Below are positions 19,144-26,777 of a stretch of 64,000 nt of DNA, in pieces. The stretch lies in contig NZ_LMVM01000002.1 in NCBI RefSeq assembly GCF_002287175.1, positions 50,668-114,667 on the forward strand. The letters run 5' to 3'. The notes below the pieces were generated by a model. The model was not told the DNA's origin, made no database searches, and saw only the letters and a program-made list of their open reading frames with translations. A program made the translations under genes and the position numbers. The DNA is from Methanobacterium bryantii. GTDB taxonomy: Archaea; Methanobacteriota; Methanobacteria; Methanobacteriales; Methanobacteriaceae. How positions within the stretch are numbered: the stretch's first letter is position 1; each line of letters starts with the position of its first letter.

Positions 19144-19733
19144 TATGGATCACAAATGCTAAACTGGTTGTATTACTTGGATTGGTTGAAATAACTTGTG
19201 CATCTATTATAAATCACGAGTATATAAATTTACGCTGTGCAATTGTGAAATTGGGTTCCGTGTCACTCTTTATATATTAGATTAATACATTATTATTTGA
19301 AAGGGGAATACTTACCATGCGCTCTCTCGCAATGAGTATTTAATTAGATTGAACATAACTACGATGTAGGTTTAATAGAAGAGTGAGGTATTCCAAACAG
19401 ACTCAAAATGAGGTTAAATTTAAAAATAGAGGAGTATACGAAACATTTATATGTATCAAAAATCAATACGCTAATATGACAAGATACAATTGTTCTTGTC
19501 TGGAATAACTGGAAAAAATGACCTCAGGGTCATGTGAGAATAACCAGTAGATACGGTTCACTTGTTTTGCCGACAACCCCGTATCTACTGTGTACCAATG
19601 TGATACTAATGAGAATATGTCAAGACCAAGTATATAAAATTATGCCCAAATCTATTGGACACGAACTATTTTTTGTTTTAAATACACTTAGCCGGATTCA
19701 ATTTAACACGTTATTTTCCAGGGGGTCACTCGT
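19144..19733. other. Lysogeny-region non-coding stretch with stem-loops
   Basis: About 590 bp with no supported gene. It contains a TATA-like CTTTATATATT near 19250, AAAGGGGAATACTTACC-type purine runs, the two stem-loops annotated at 19519-19590, and a second TATA-like element at about 19632 (AAGTATATAAAA). A non-coding RNA or an origin are both possible. Confidence 0.5.
19519..19590 (+). ncRNA. Paired stem-loops, candidate structured RNA or operator
   Basis: A small hairpin (TGACC 19519-19523 with GGTCA 19528-19532) is followed by a perfect 12-bp inverted repeat, CAGTAGATACGG (19545-19556) with CCGTATCTACTG (19579-19590), around a 22-nt loop. Not followed by a T-run, so unlikely to be a plain terminator. 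Function unknown. Confidence 0.5.
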
Positions 19734-19892
19734 ATGAACGCCGACCTGCTGAAACGGTATAATGATGAAGCTGAGTCCTGCTTATCTAAATTTAAAGAAC
19801 TAGTTAATATTGATCCTGATAAAGCTGATAAATATTATTTAAAAGCAGGTGTTTGGATTGGTAAGGCTAAGCAGTTAATTAGATCCACGTGA
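19734..19892 (+). CDS. 52-residue protein, unknown
   Basis: ATG at 19734 with AGGGGGT seven bases upstream; TGA at 19890. The product is helical and charged (MNADLLKRYNDEAESC ... KAKQLIRST). No family recognised. It lies between the stem-loop region and the convergent repressor gene. Confidence 0.65.
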   Translation: MNADLLKRYNDEAESCLSKFKELVNIDPDKADKYYLKAGVWIGKAKQLIRST

Positions 19893-19973
19893 GCGTGGTA
19901 AAATGAGTATTGTTTTTAATCAATATAATAGTGTTAGCGTATGCTATCATTGTGAAATGAGTATAAAAAGTAA

Positions 19974-20219
19974 TTATAATTCATCAAGTACTTTTTTAAT
20001 TAAATCATTACGTTCTCTCATCTTTTCAGTTAATTCAGGTTTTCTATCTGCAATAACACGGTCTATACCTTCAAGGACTAATGCACTGATTGATGTATCT
20101 TCTAATTTTTTAATTTCTTCAAGGACTTCATATTTGCTTTCAGGTACTCGGATGGATGTTTGGATGTTCCTTTCTTTTGCCATGTGTATCGTTTCCATAA
20201 TTTCTGATTTTGCTTTCAT
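19974..20219 (-). CDS. Ribbon-helix-helix repressor-type protein
   Basis: 81 residues from the ATG at 20219, which has AGGAGTGAT upstream. NIQTSIRVPESKYEVLEEIKK followed by DTSISALVLEGIDRVI is the beta-alpha-alpha plan of MetJ/Arc-type DNA-binding proteins. The C-terminal tail is charged and helical. Transcribed away from the early operon with the operator-like repeats in between, it is the best candidate for the lysogeny repressor. Weaker frames on both strands across it are shadows. Confidence 0.75.
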   Translation of the reverse strand: MKAKSEIMETIHMAKERNIQTSIRVPESKYEVLEEIKKLEDTSISALVLEGIDRVIADRKPELTEKMRERNDLIKKVLDEL

Positions 20220-20310
20220 TATTATCACTCCTTGTTTTATAACTTCAGATTTAAATATATTTCTTTTATTATTTAAAGTTTGTTGTGTTTGTATGATATT
20301 GTCAAGCAGT

Positions 20311-20353
20311 AAAGCAATAAAGCAAAGTTTATATATTAGAAGCAACAAAGCAA
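20311..20353 (+). promoter_or_regulatory. Early promoter with AAAGCAA operator repeats
   Basis: AAAGCAA occurs at 20311-20317, 20319-20325 and 20347-20353. A TATA box (TTTATATA, 20328-20335) lies between the second and third copies. The arrangement covers the promoter of the rightward early operon, and the ribbon-helix-helix gene is divergent, so repressor binding here is inferred. Confidence 0.6.
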
Positions 20354-20382
20354 GATACAACGAAAGTATAGGGGGATAAAAA

Positions 20383-20661
20383 ATGAGCGAAATTGAAAAT
20401 GATTTTGAAAGAGATTTTGTGGATTCTCCACACTATGGAAAATATTTAAAAGCAATGGCAGAAGAACAAACCAGATTAGATCCGGATAATATGGAAACAA
20501 GAATAACAGAACTTGAAAAACTTGTTAAAACATTAACTAACCGTGTTGAAGAATTAGAAACTCCAGAAGAACCAGTACATGCAAGTGCGTTATGCGAAGC
20601 TGAAACATGCACTAATTGTGGGGCTTGTGATGATTACCTTCAAAATGGAGGACGAATTTAA
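20383..20661 (+). CDS. Acidic coiled-coil protein with C-terminal Cys cluster
   Basis: 92 residues, first gene of the early operon, with GGGGGAT upstream. An acidic N-terminus, a short coiled coil (ITELEKLVKTLTNRVEELE) and a cysteine cluster CEAETCTNCGAC that could bind zinc or a cluster. No family recognised. Confidence 0.75.
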   Translation: MSEIENDFERDFVDSPHYGKYLKAMAEEQTRLDPDNMETRITELEKLVKTLTNRVEELETPEEPVHASALCEAETCTNCGACDDYLQNGGRI

Positions 20662-20685
20662 TTAAATTTTTTCAGGTGAGAAAAT

Positions 20686-20817
20686 ATGGTAAATGAAACT
20701 GGACTAACTAAAGAAGAAATAAACTACTGGCTTTTTGAATTAACCGAAGACCAGATGGCAGAAGACATTATTGGAGAAGCAAACAGCAATTATTACGCTG
20801 ATTGTATAAAAAGGTGA
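20686..20817 (+). CDS. 43-residue early protein, unknown
   Basis: ATG at 20686 with the leader AGGTGAGAAAAT, repeated almost exactly in front of the next gene. Acidic product (MVNETGLTKEEINYWLFELT ...), ending CIKR. Its stop AAGGTGA supplies the ribosome binding site of the next gene. No family recognised. Confidence 0.65.
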   Translation: MVNETGLTKEEINYWLFELTEDQMAEDIIGEANSNYYADCIKR

Positions 20818-20823
20818 GAAAAT

Positions 20824-20979
20824 ATGGAAGCAATAAACAAAATGGGACAGGCGGATGTTAAAATGCAGGACGTATGTTTGTACGATATTGATGGGGAAAT
20901 TATTGAATACTGGACAAAGATGCATGATGAAATAGTAGGGACTGGCTGTTTACAGGCTTTAATGGGGATGGAAGAATGA
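20824..20979 (+). CDS. 51-residue early protein, unknown
   Basis: ATG at 20824 with AAGGTGAGAAAAT upstream; overlaps the following gene by 4 bp (ATGA). Contains DVCLYDIDGEIIEYW. No family recognised. Confidence 0.65.
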   Translation: MEAINKMGQADVKMQDVCLYDIDGEIIEYWTKMHDEIVGTGCLQALMGMEE

Positions 20980-21110
20980 GATGCAAACATGGTTTTTATG
21001 GATTTCCTTGTCAAAAAATAATGGAAAGATATGATTTAAAAGGGAATTGTATATTTGAAGATCCAAGAGCATGTCCTGATTATGAAGAATACAAGGAGGA
21101 ATCTGAATGA
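20976..21110 (+). CDS. 44-residue Cys-containing early protein
   Basis: Starts in ATGA overlap with the previous gene and ends in ATGA overlap with the next. MRCKHGFYGFPCQKI ... NCIFEDPRACPDYEEY: four cysteines could bind a metal. No family recognised. Confidence 0.65.
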   Translation: MRCKHGFYGFPCQKIMERYDLKGNCIFEDPRACPDYEEYKEESE

Positions 21111-21226
21111 AATGTCCTAGATGCGGTAAACATAACGCTACAGCATATGGATTTCACAAAAACAACCAGACTAACGCTTTTAAATATTGTAGTGATTGTG
21201 GATTTGTAGGGGAGGCAAAACAATGA
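21107..21226 (+). CDS. 39-residue zinc-ribbon protein
   Basis: CPRCG and YCSDCG form a minimal four-cysteine zinc ribbon. AAGGAGGAATCTGA upstream is a strong ribosome binding site. Overlaps both neighbours by 4 bp. Probably a nucleic-acid or protein adaptor; the role is not known. Confidence 0.7.
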   Translation: MKCPRCGKHNATAYGFHKNNQTNAFKYCSDCGFVGEAKQ

Positions 21227-21342
21227 ATCCAATAACATTTTTAGTATTAAACCTGTTAGAATCTTTGCATAATCTAGTTGAAGATTTACACGACGGACTA
21301 TTACGTAACGAACAGAATAGTAACCGCAGAATGTTAAAATAG
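21223..21342 (+). CDS. 39-residue early protein, unknown
   Basis: Starts in ATGA overlap after GGGGAGG. Amphipathic leucine-rich helix (LVLNLLESLHNLVEDLHDGLL) with a basic tail. No family recognised. Confidence 0.6.
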   Translation: MNPITFLVLNLLESLHNLVEDLHDGLLRNEQNSNRRMLK

Positions 21343-21353
21343 GAATGATTTCA

Positions 21354-21665
21354 ATGTCTAAAACGATAGACAGGATATGTGAAACATTAGGACAACCTAA
21401 ACCAGTTGTAATTAAACAATACAAATCCAACTGCAAACAAGTTAAAAAAGGTTATGGTTACGATAATCACGATAAAATGATCGTACACCACCTAATTCCA
21501 AAATCAATTCATCCTTATGGATATTTAGACATTGAAAACATGCTACCTTTAACAATGGACATCGAAAAACCATTGCATAAATTTTATTCCAGATATGAAT
21601 TAGCGATGGATCCACTCATGCCTATTATTAAAACAATTGAATTTGAGTTACTGGCTTCAAAATAA
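21354..21665 (+). CDS. Possible HNH-fold endonuclease
   Basis: 103 residues from the ATG at 21354 (AGGAATGAT upstream; an ATG three codons earlier is less well placed). IVHHLIPKS, then IENMLPLT and LHKFYS give the H-N-H order of a beta-beta-alpha-metal nuclease, but without the usual zinc cysteines. The N-terminal part holds KPVVIKQYKSNCKQVKKGYGY. Assignment is by motif only. Confidence 0.5.
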   Translation: MSKTIDRICETLGQPKPVVIKQYKSNCKQVKKGYGYDNHDKMIVHHLIPKSIHPYGYLDIENMLPLTMDIEKPLHKFYSRYELAMDPLMPIIKTIEFELLASK

Positions 21666-21676
21666 ATTATCACATG

Positions 21677-21743
21677 TCTAGAACTGGGTTTAAATCCCAT
21701 TCCAGACTTTTGTTTGAATTCGGCGGGCAGTCCGATAACTGCC
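21677..21743 (+). terminator. Two hairpins after the first early gene block
   Basis: The first hairpin (21677-21706) has an 11-bp imperfect stem around TTTAAAT and is followed by CTTTTGTTT, as in a terminator or attenuator. The second has a perfect 6-bp stem (21726-21731 with 21738-21743). They lie in the gap before the next gene and may lower readthrough. Confidence 0.5.
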
Positions 21744-21771
21744 ATATAAAACTTTAAAAATGGTGTATAAA

Positions 21772-22110
21772 ATGGATAAAGACATTAAAAAACTCTTAGA
21801 ATTGAACGAAGAATTAACTGAAATAAATACAGAATGGTTAAACTTAAAACAAAACTCAAAAGAACTGGACATTGAATTAATGGAATTTGGAACTGAAAAA
21901 TGGGAAGAATATTTAAACAGAAGCATAACAGGGATTACTACTGATGAAATTAACCGGTTGGTCTCTCAAGATTCTACTTTTATACACATCAAAAAAGCAA
22001 AACTCGAACGTGAAATATTAAAATTAGAATTTGAATCCAATACCAAATTTAGAGAACTTAGATCACAGGAAGCGATTGTTAATCGTAAAACAGCTTTGAT
22101 TCAAAGTTAA
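21772..22110 (+). CDS. Coiled-coil early protein, unknown
   Basis: 112 residues from the ATG at 21772, with GGTG 6 bases upstream. Almost entirely helical and charged (KKLLELNEELTEINTEWLNLK ...; KAKLEREILKLEFE), a likely coiled coil. It sits upstream of the recombination genes. No family recognised. Confidence 0.7.
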   Translation: MDKDIKKLLELNEELTEINTEWLNLKQNSKELDIELMEFGTEKWEEYLNRSITGITTDEINRLVSQDSTFIHIKKAKLEREILKLEFESNTKFRELRSQEAIVNRKTALIQS

Positions 22111-22143
22111 TTTATTTTTTAGTAGATATGGGGGTATCAAACT

Positions 22144-22335
22144 ATGAAAGCAAAACAAAGTAACTTCTACGGAAGCATGGCAGACGACCTGAACAACATA
22201 AACAGTTTAAGCACACTCGGAAGGTCTGTAATGAAAGAAGTCAGTAGGATATGTCTTAAAAATAAATTTGATGACACACGATTAATTAAAGAATTGAAAA
22301 TGTATGGAATTAACTTAGAAGTTATGCAAAGGTGA
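22144..22335 (+). CDS. 63-residue early protein, unknown
   Basis: GGGGGT upstream of the ATG. Product begins MKAKQSNFYGSMADDLNNIN and is helical. Four bases separate it from the next gene, and AAAGGTGATAAA at its end serves as that gene's ribosome binding site. Confidence 0.65.
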   Translation: MKAKQSNFYGSMADDLNNINSLSTLGRSVMKEVSRICLKNKFDDTRLIKELKMYGINLEVMQR

Positions 22336-22339
22336 TAAA

Positions 22340-22843
22340 ATGGCATTATTTAGTACATTAGTAAAAGAAACACAAGAAATAGAAGGAAACAGACCGGATA
22401 CAAGCGAATATGAAGAATTTAAACTAAATGATTTAGACGATGGAAGTTCATTTGTAGGAAATCCATTTCTGACTAAAATATATGAAAATGAATTTGATGA
22501 ATACAACAAACAAGGCGAATTAACAGGTAACAAAGTTAAAAAATATAGTGCAAACCTATATATTACAAATAACGAAAATGAAGAGGTTTTAAAAGCTAAA
22601 GTAAACTTCAAAAGTGATAATGATTCAATTAAAGTCTTTAAAAACAGCGTAGCTTATGACATCATTGACAGTATAGAAGAACTTAACGATCCTGAAAAAG
22701 AAGAAGATAAAAATGTTTACTCAATGAGCTTTAAAGAGCTTCAAGATTACATTAATGACTTAGATTCGATTACTGTTGATATTATTGAACATGAAGGTAA
22801 TTTCACATACAACACATTACGAATAACTCAAATTGGGGAATAA
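22340..22843 (+). CDS. Acidic protein next to ERF, candidate ssDNA-binding partner
   Basis: 167 residues, strongly acidic, with mixed strands in the middle (KYSANLYITNNENEEVLKAKVNF). It lies two bases before the ERF gene. Viral annealing proteins are often paired with an SSB-like gene, and its size and position fit, but no OB-fold signature is obvious; the role is inferred from position. Confidence 0.55.
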   Translation: MALFSTLVKETQEIEGNRPDTSEYEEFKLNDLDDGSSFVGNPFLTKIYENEFDEYNKQGELTGNKVKKYSANLYITNNENEEVLKAKVNFKSDNDSIKVFKNSVAYDIIDSIEELNDPEKEEDKNVYSMSFKELQDYINDLDSITVDIIEHEGNFTYNTLRITQIGE

Positions 22844-22845
22844 AC

Positions 22846-23583
22846 ATGGAAGATGGAAGTACTTCAATAGAGAATGTCGCTGTAACTCAAGACATTGTAG
22901 GGATAAATCTTGTAAAAGCATTATGCAAAGTACAAGAAGAAATTACAAACCCCATTGCAGAAGCTACCAATCCTTTTTTTAAAAGCAAATATGCAACTCT
23001 TTCAAGCATATTAAACCTCGTAAGACCATTACTTTCAAAAAATGGTTTATACCTATATCAGAATGCGGGAAATGATGAAAATTACGTATATATTGAAACT
23101 AAGTTGATACATACTAGCGGGGAATATTTACAGTCTTCTCGTTTGTATTTGAAACCAGATAAGAAAACACCACAAGGGATAGGTTCTACTATAACTTATG
23201 GTCGCCGTTACCAATTAGCAGCAGTATTGGGAATATGTGACCAAGACGATGACGATGGAAATGCAGCAGAATCTGGAGAATCTCAACAAAAACAAGCTCC
23301 AAAAAAACCTAAATCTACTCCTAAAACATCAGGAACCCCTAAATCATCTACTTTAAATAATGGCCAAATTTTAAATGATTCAGTAATTCAGAAACTTAAA
23401 AGTAAAAATAAATATTTAGATGAAGCAATAAGCACATTGTCATCTGGAGATAAGGCTATTACTAAAACTAATGTTCTTAAAGAACTTGTTGAAATGCGTG
23501 ACGCTAATGAATTCAGTACTGAAAGTAAAGAAAATTTAGAACTGTTTACTACTGCTAAAAAAGATTTGGGGTTTAAATCTTAA
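22846..23583 (+). CDS. ERF-family single-strand annealing protein
   Basis: 245 residues. Residues ~20-145 are an ERF domain: NPFFKSKYATLSSILNLVRP, then STITYGRRYQLAAVLGI and the acidic DQDDDDGN end. ERF proteins (as in phage P22) bind single-stranded ends and promote annealing and circularisation. A Lys/Pro/Ser/Thr-rich linker (about 148-180) joins a helical C-terminal domain. Located in the replication/recombination part of the early operon. Confidence 0.92.
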   Translation: MEDGSTSIENVAVTQDIVGINLVKALCKVQEEITNPIAEATNPFFKSKYATLSSILNLVRPLLSKNGLYLYQNAGNDENYVYIETKLIHTSGEYLQSSRLYLKPDKKTPQGIGSTITYGRRYQLAAVLGICDQDDDDGNAAESGESQQKQAPKKPKSTPKTSGTPKSSTLNNGQILNDSVIQKLKSKNKYLDEAISTLSSGDKAITKTNVLKELVEMRDANEFSTESKENLELFTTAKKDLGFKS

Positions 23584-23607
23584 TTTTATTTTGTGGAGAC
23601 CGATAAC

Positions 23608-23718
23608 ATGGAATATGAAACAAATATTGGAACTTACTTTTGGTCATACATCTTTGGGAATGCCTTATTATTTATTGTGATTGGGGTGTGTTTAGGGTAT
23701 CTGATTTGGGGGCTTTAG
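23608..23718 (+). CDS. 36-residue membrane protein
   Basis: ATG with GTGGAG upstream; its stop is one base before the next ATG. One hydrophobic helix (IFGNALLFIVIGVCLGYLIW). No family recognised. Confidence 0.55.
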   Translation: MEYETNIGTYFWSYIFGNALLFIVIGVCLGYLIWGL

Positions 23719-23719
23719 A

Positions 23720-24049
23720 ATGGAAGTAGATAAATTAAAAAAGAAAATTGAAATGAAAAACATTTTAGAAGACGAAATCGAAGAACAACTGAAAGAATTA
23801 GCTGAAAAAGCTAAATCAATACTGATTGAAAATGATGAAATTTTTAACAGTGGAACAATTGAACCTCAAATATTCAAGAAATCTATCAATTTTAAATTGT
23901 GTTGCGATGTTGATTTTAAAGTGTTAAATGAGTTGCAAAGTGAATTAAATCCAAATAAAATTATATTGAATGGTGGAGGATACCAGGGTGTGTTTTCAGG
24001 ACAGGCTAATACCGGATATGTTGTTATTAGGTTAATGTTTGGTGATTAA
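23720..24049 (+). CDS. Early protein, unknown
   Basis: 109 residues: an N-terminal charged helix (KKKIEMKNILEDEIEEQLKE), then a strand-rich part ending GGGYQGVFSGQANTGYVVIRL. No family recognised. Tightly packed in the operon. Confidence 0.65.
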   Translation: MEVDKLKKKIEMKNILEDEIEEQLKELAEKAKSILIENDEIFNSGTIEPQIFKKSINFKLCCDVDFKVLNELQSELNPNKIILNGGGYQGVFSGQANTGYVVIRLMFGD

Positions 24050-24051
24050 AA

Positions 24052-24162
24052 ATGCCATGTTCAATATGCAAACAAAAAATCGAACCAGCCGAAGACAACC
24101 TCAAATGGCTTGATAAAAGCCACGAATGGGTACATCGGGAATGTTTAGAAGGAGAATCTTAA
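24052..24162 (+). CDS. 36-residue zinc-finger protein
   Basis: MPCSICKQKIEPAEDN ... SHEWVHRECLEGES: CxxC plus His and Cys make a small treble-clef-like site. The stop abuts the next gene's start. Function unknown. Confidence 0.65.
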   Translation: MPCSICKQKIEPAEDNLKWLDKSHEWVHRECLEGES

Positions 24163-24555
24163 ATGCGTGAAATAAAATTCAGAGCATGGAATAAACATGA
24201 AAACAAGACGTATCCAGTTCACATCATAGAATTTGACCATAAAGAAATAATTGTAGATGTATGTGAAAGAAAGGATAATGGTTTAAATTGTTGGACTTAT
24301 CCGGATCAAGTTGAATTAATGCAGTTCACAGGTTTAAAAGATAAGAATGGCGTTGAAATCTACGAAGGAGATATTGTTAAACATTCTCAAACAAGTTGTA
24401 TTTTTAAAATAGAATATTCAGAAGGCCATGCAGGATTTAGGGTAAGTGGATGTTATTCTAATAAATATTTGGGAGAAGCTTGGACATTTGTAGAAAAATT
24501 AGAAATTATAGGTAATATTTATGAAAATCCCGACTTACTGGAGACAACACAATGA
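24163..24555 (+). CDS. YopX family protein
   Basis: 130 residues. The classic YopX pattern is visible: MREIKFRAWNK, LMQFTGLKDKNGVEIYEGDIV and a C-terminal EIIGNIYENPDLL. YopX proteins are widespread in bacterial phages of low-GC hosts; their role is unknown. Its presence in an archaeal virus points to gene exchange with bacterial phages. Confidence 0.9.
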   Translation: MREIKFRAWNKHENKTYPVHIIEFDHKEIIVDVCERKDNGLNCWTYPDQVELMQFTGLKDKNGVEIYEGDIVKHSQTSCIFKIEYSEGHAGFRVSGCYSNKYLGEAWTFVEKLEIIGNIYENPDLLETTQ

Positions 24556-24734
24556 GTTATATGTATCGTTGTAATAATTGTAGAGACACCACAGAAGATG
24601 AATCAAAACCCTCTGAACTCAGCGAATCAGATAAGCTTTGCAGTAACTGTTACTGTGGCTACTATCAACTTGTGGGAACTGTGGGTAGAAGGAGTAAACT
24701 GTTAGGCAACACAGCAATATTACATATTATTTAA
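24552..24734 (+). CDS. 60-residue zinc-ribbon protein
   Basis: MYRCNNCRDTT and LCSNCYCGYYQLV give two cysteine pairs of a zinc ribbon. Overlaps the YopX gene by 4 bp (ATGA). Confidence 0.65.
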   Translation: MSYMYRCNNCRDTTEDESKPSELSESDKLCSNCYCGYYQLVGTVGRRSKLLGNTAILHII

Positions 24735-24779
24735 TATTTTTATCATAACTTTTTAAGGCATAATAAAGGAGGTGACAAC

Positions 24780-26777
24780 TTGAAAGAATTCATCGCAGAA
24801 ATCATGGCAGGAACCTACCTAAGAATAGAACACGATCACGGAAAAAATACAGGATACGTACATATAAGTAAAGAGGGTAAATTAGGGGCATTTGTAGCCA
24901 AAAAGAAGATAACAAAAAGAATAGACTCACTCACATTCAACTCAGAAGACATACGATTCCTATACAACAAAGCACATTCCAGCGAATATGCACTTCAAAT
25001 ATACGATAAAAAAACAACCAAACCCAAATTTATTGAAGCAATTGAAAGCGTTCAAGACCAATATTACCAATTCATAGACGGACTTTCAGAATACAAAGAG
25101 CAGGAAAGACAGCAAGAAATAGAAGAACGTATGGAAGAATTAGAAGAAAAATCAAGCGAATTCAAAACCTTAATTGATACACTTAAAATGAGCTTAATGG
25201 AATACATATTTTACGCTGGAGAATGGCTCGTCGCTGATGAATCAACAAATATTGCAGCTGCATTCACCGCATTCATGGCAACAGTTTTAGGTTTAGATCC
25301 AATATGGGTAACTATTTTCGGAAGTCCTGGAAGTGGAAAAACCACAATCGAAGAGGCAGCATTAAGTTTGATTCCAGATTCAAATAAAGTTCCAGGTATA
25401 ATGACTTATCCTGTTATGTTTGATTTAACAGCACAATTTGGTGAAGATTATTTCGATAGAAAAGTAGCAGTACTCGGCGATCTTGGAGGGCAAAAGGATT
25501 TTGAACGTAATGAAGAAGTTATCAATGTTTTCAAAGAATTAGGTACTGATGAAAAACCCGCACAACGTACAAAGAATGTTAAAGACCCAGTTACTGGAGA
25601 AATGACTCCAAGAACAATGTCAATACGTGGAAAGTCTGCTTTATCTCTTACTAGTGTGAAAGAGATGAGAGATGAGCAGATGATAAGTAGAAGCCTTATG
25701 CTTAACCCTCGAAGTACTGACGATATGTTCTTGAAGTTCATGGAAAAACTCACTGTTAAGAACAAACCTACCAAAAAAAGGTCGAACATTAAAGATAATG
25801 AATTGCCTTTGTTACGTGCATATCTTGAGCTATTTGCATATAACTTTGATGGTTCGTTAGAAGTGATTAATCCATATTACTTATGTCTCGTAGACTGGTT
25901 TAAAGGTAGTGAAAATTTAAGGCGTGTTGCCGGGCAAATCCCAAACTTGGTGAAAGTGGTTACATTGCTGCATGCTGATGAAAGACGGCAGATACGTACT
26001 GATGAGGAAACTTTTGTTATCAGTACTAAGTTTGATAATCAAATTGTCAGTGAAATGTTTAATTTGTATATTGGTTTGTCTCCAGGGGCTATTAATTTTT
26101 ATAATCAACTGATTATGCCTAATAAATTGGAGCAGTTGAATGAAGATGAGCTTACTGAATTGTTAGATCATAAAGTTAGGCTTGATGAATGTAAATCCCT
26201 TTTTACAGTTTCTAGTATTAAACGTAAGTTTAGTAGTAAACCTGCTGGATTTCAGCGTGAATTGATTTCAAGTTATTGTCAGGCTTTGGAGGATAAAAAT
26301 AAGCTTGTTAAGTATGATGAGTATCGTAGTAAATATAATTTATATAGTCTTGCTCCAGGTAAACCCAAAGTTATAAAATTAAGTAGTCTTACTTTTGATG
26401 ATAAACTTATCACAAAATATGTTAAGGATAATGTGTATGGTGATGAGGGAGTATGTGGGGTGTCACCTGAGATTTTGGATCCGATCATTCAACATGACGA
26501 TACGGGCGTAGAAGTGCTTATTGATAAAGTTAAGCTTCCTCCGTGGAGTTCGATGATTCACAAAGTGTGGCAGAGTGTGGCAGAAAGGGGTAAAAGTGTG
26601 GCGAAACAGGCCAAAAGTGTGGCAGGAAAAAATAGCAGCGTGGCAAGTGTGGCGAAAAGTGGTGAAAAACCTAATACTAAAAGTGTGGCGACTGTGGCGG
26701 AAACAAAAATAGATGAAAATAAAGCATTGGTGGATGATGCACTTAAAAACTGGGGGTTTGCAGATGATCATTCTTAA
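24780..26777 (+). CDS. AAA+ replication ATPase/helicase
   Basis: 665 residues, TTG start behind a perfect GGAGGTGA (5-nt spacing). N-terminal ~150 residues end in a coiled coil. The ATPase core has Walker A GSPGSGKTT (181-189), Walker B VAVLGDLG (229-236), and an arginine-rich SRSLML segment. Its domain order resembles viral replicative helicases of the MCM/SF3-like AAA+ group, but the exact family is not certain. The C-terminal ~60 residues carry repeated SVA/KSVA units encoded by the iteron-like DNA repeats. It is the only replication motor seen; no polymerase or primase gene was recognised, so host enzymes are probably used. Confidence 0.75.
   Translation: MKEFIAEIMAGTYLRIEHDHGKNTGYVHISKEGKLGAFVAKKKITKRIDSLTFNSEDIRFLYNKAHSSEYALQIYDKKTTKPKFIEAIESVQDQYYQFIDGLSEYKEQERQQEIEERMEELEEKSSEFKTLIDTLKMSLMEYIFYAGEWLVADESTNIAAAFTAFMATVLGLDPIWVTIFGSPGSGKTTIEEAALSLIPDSNKVPGIMTYPVMFDLTAQFGEDYFDRKVAVLGDLGGQKDFERNEEVINVFKELGTDEKPAQRTKNVKDPVTGEMTPRTMSIRGKSALSLTSVKEMRDEQMISRSLMLNPRSTDDMFLKFMEKLTVKNKPTKKRSNIKDNELPLLRAYLELFAYNFDGSLEVINPYYLCLVDWFKGSENLRRVAGQIPNLVKVVTLLHADERRQIRTDEETFVISTKFDNQIVSEMFNLYIGLSPGAINFYNQLIMPNKLEQLNEDELTELLDHKVRLDECKSLFTVSSIKRKFSSKPAGFQRELISSYCQALEDKNKLVKYDEYRSKYNLYSLAPGKPKVIKLSSLTFDDKLITKYVKDNVYGDEGVCGVSPEILDPIIQHDDTGVEVLIDKVKLPPWSSMIHKVWQSVAERGKSVAKQAKSVAGKNSSVASVAKSGEKPNTKSVATVAETKIDENKALVDDALKNWGFADDHS
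26566..26699 (+). repeat. Eight TGTGGCR iteron-like repeats, candidate replication origin
   Basis: TGTGGC(A/G) starts at 26566, 26576, 26597, 26618, 26639 (first base C), 26648, 26684 and 26693. Copies two to five are exactly 21 bp apart, two helical turns. Most are read as Ser-Val-Ala, but the first is in another frame (Val-Trp-Gln), which suggests selection on the DNA. The location inside the 3' end of the replication gene mirrors phages such as lambda, whose origin lies in gene O. Confidence 0.65.

Noticed and set aside
19534..19737. 67-residue GTG-started frame over the stem-loop
   Set aside because: No Shine-Dalgarno, and it overlaps the perfect inverted repeat and runs into the start of the 52-residue gene.
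19903..20379. 158-residue plus-strand frame opposite the ribbon-helix-helix gene
   Set aside because: The minus-strand gene has a strong ribosome binding site and a recognisable fold; the plus frame is its Ser/Ile-rich antisense shadow.
21670..21710. tRNA-like T-arm (GGGTTTAAATCCC)
   Set aside because: No acceptor, D or anticodon arms can be built around it; it is a simple imperfect hairpin.
24780..26777. Calling the replication ATPase an MCM helicase
   Set aside because: Walker motifs fit AAA+, but I cannot recognise MCM-specific hairpins or its zinc finger by eye, so only the broad class is given.
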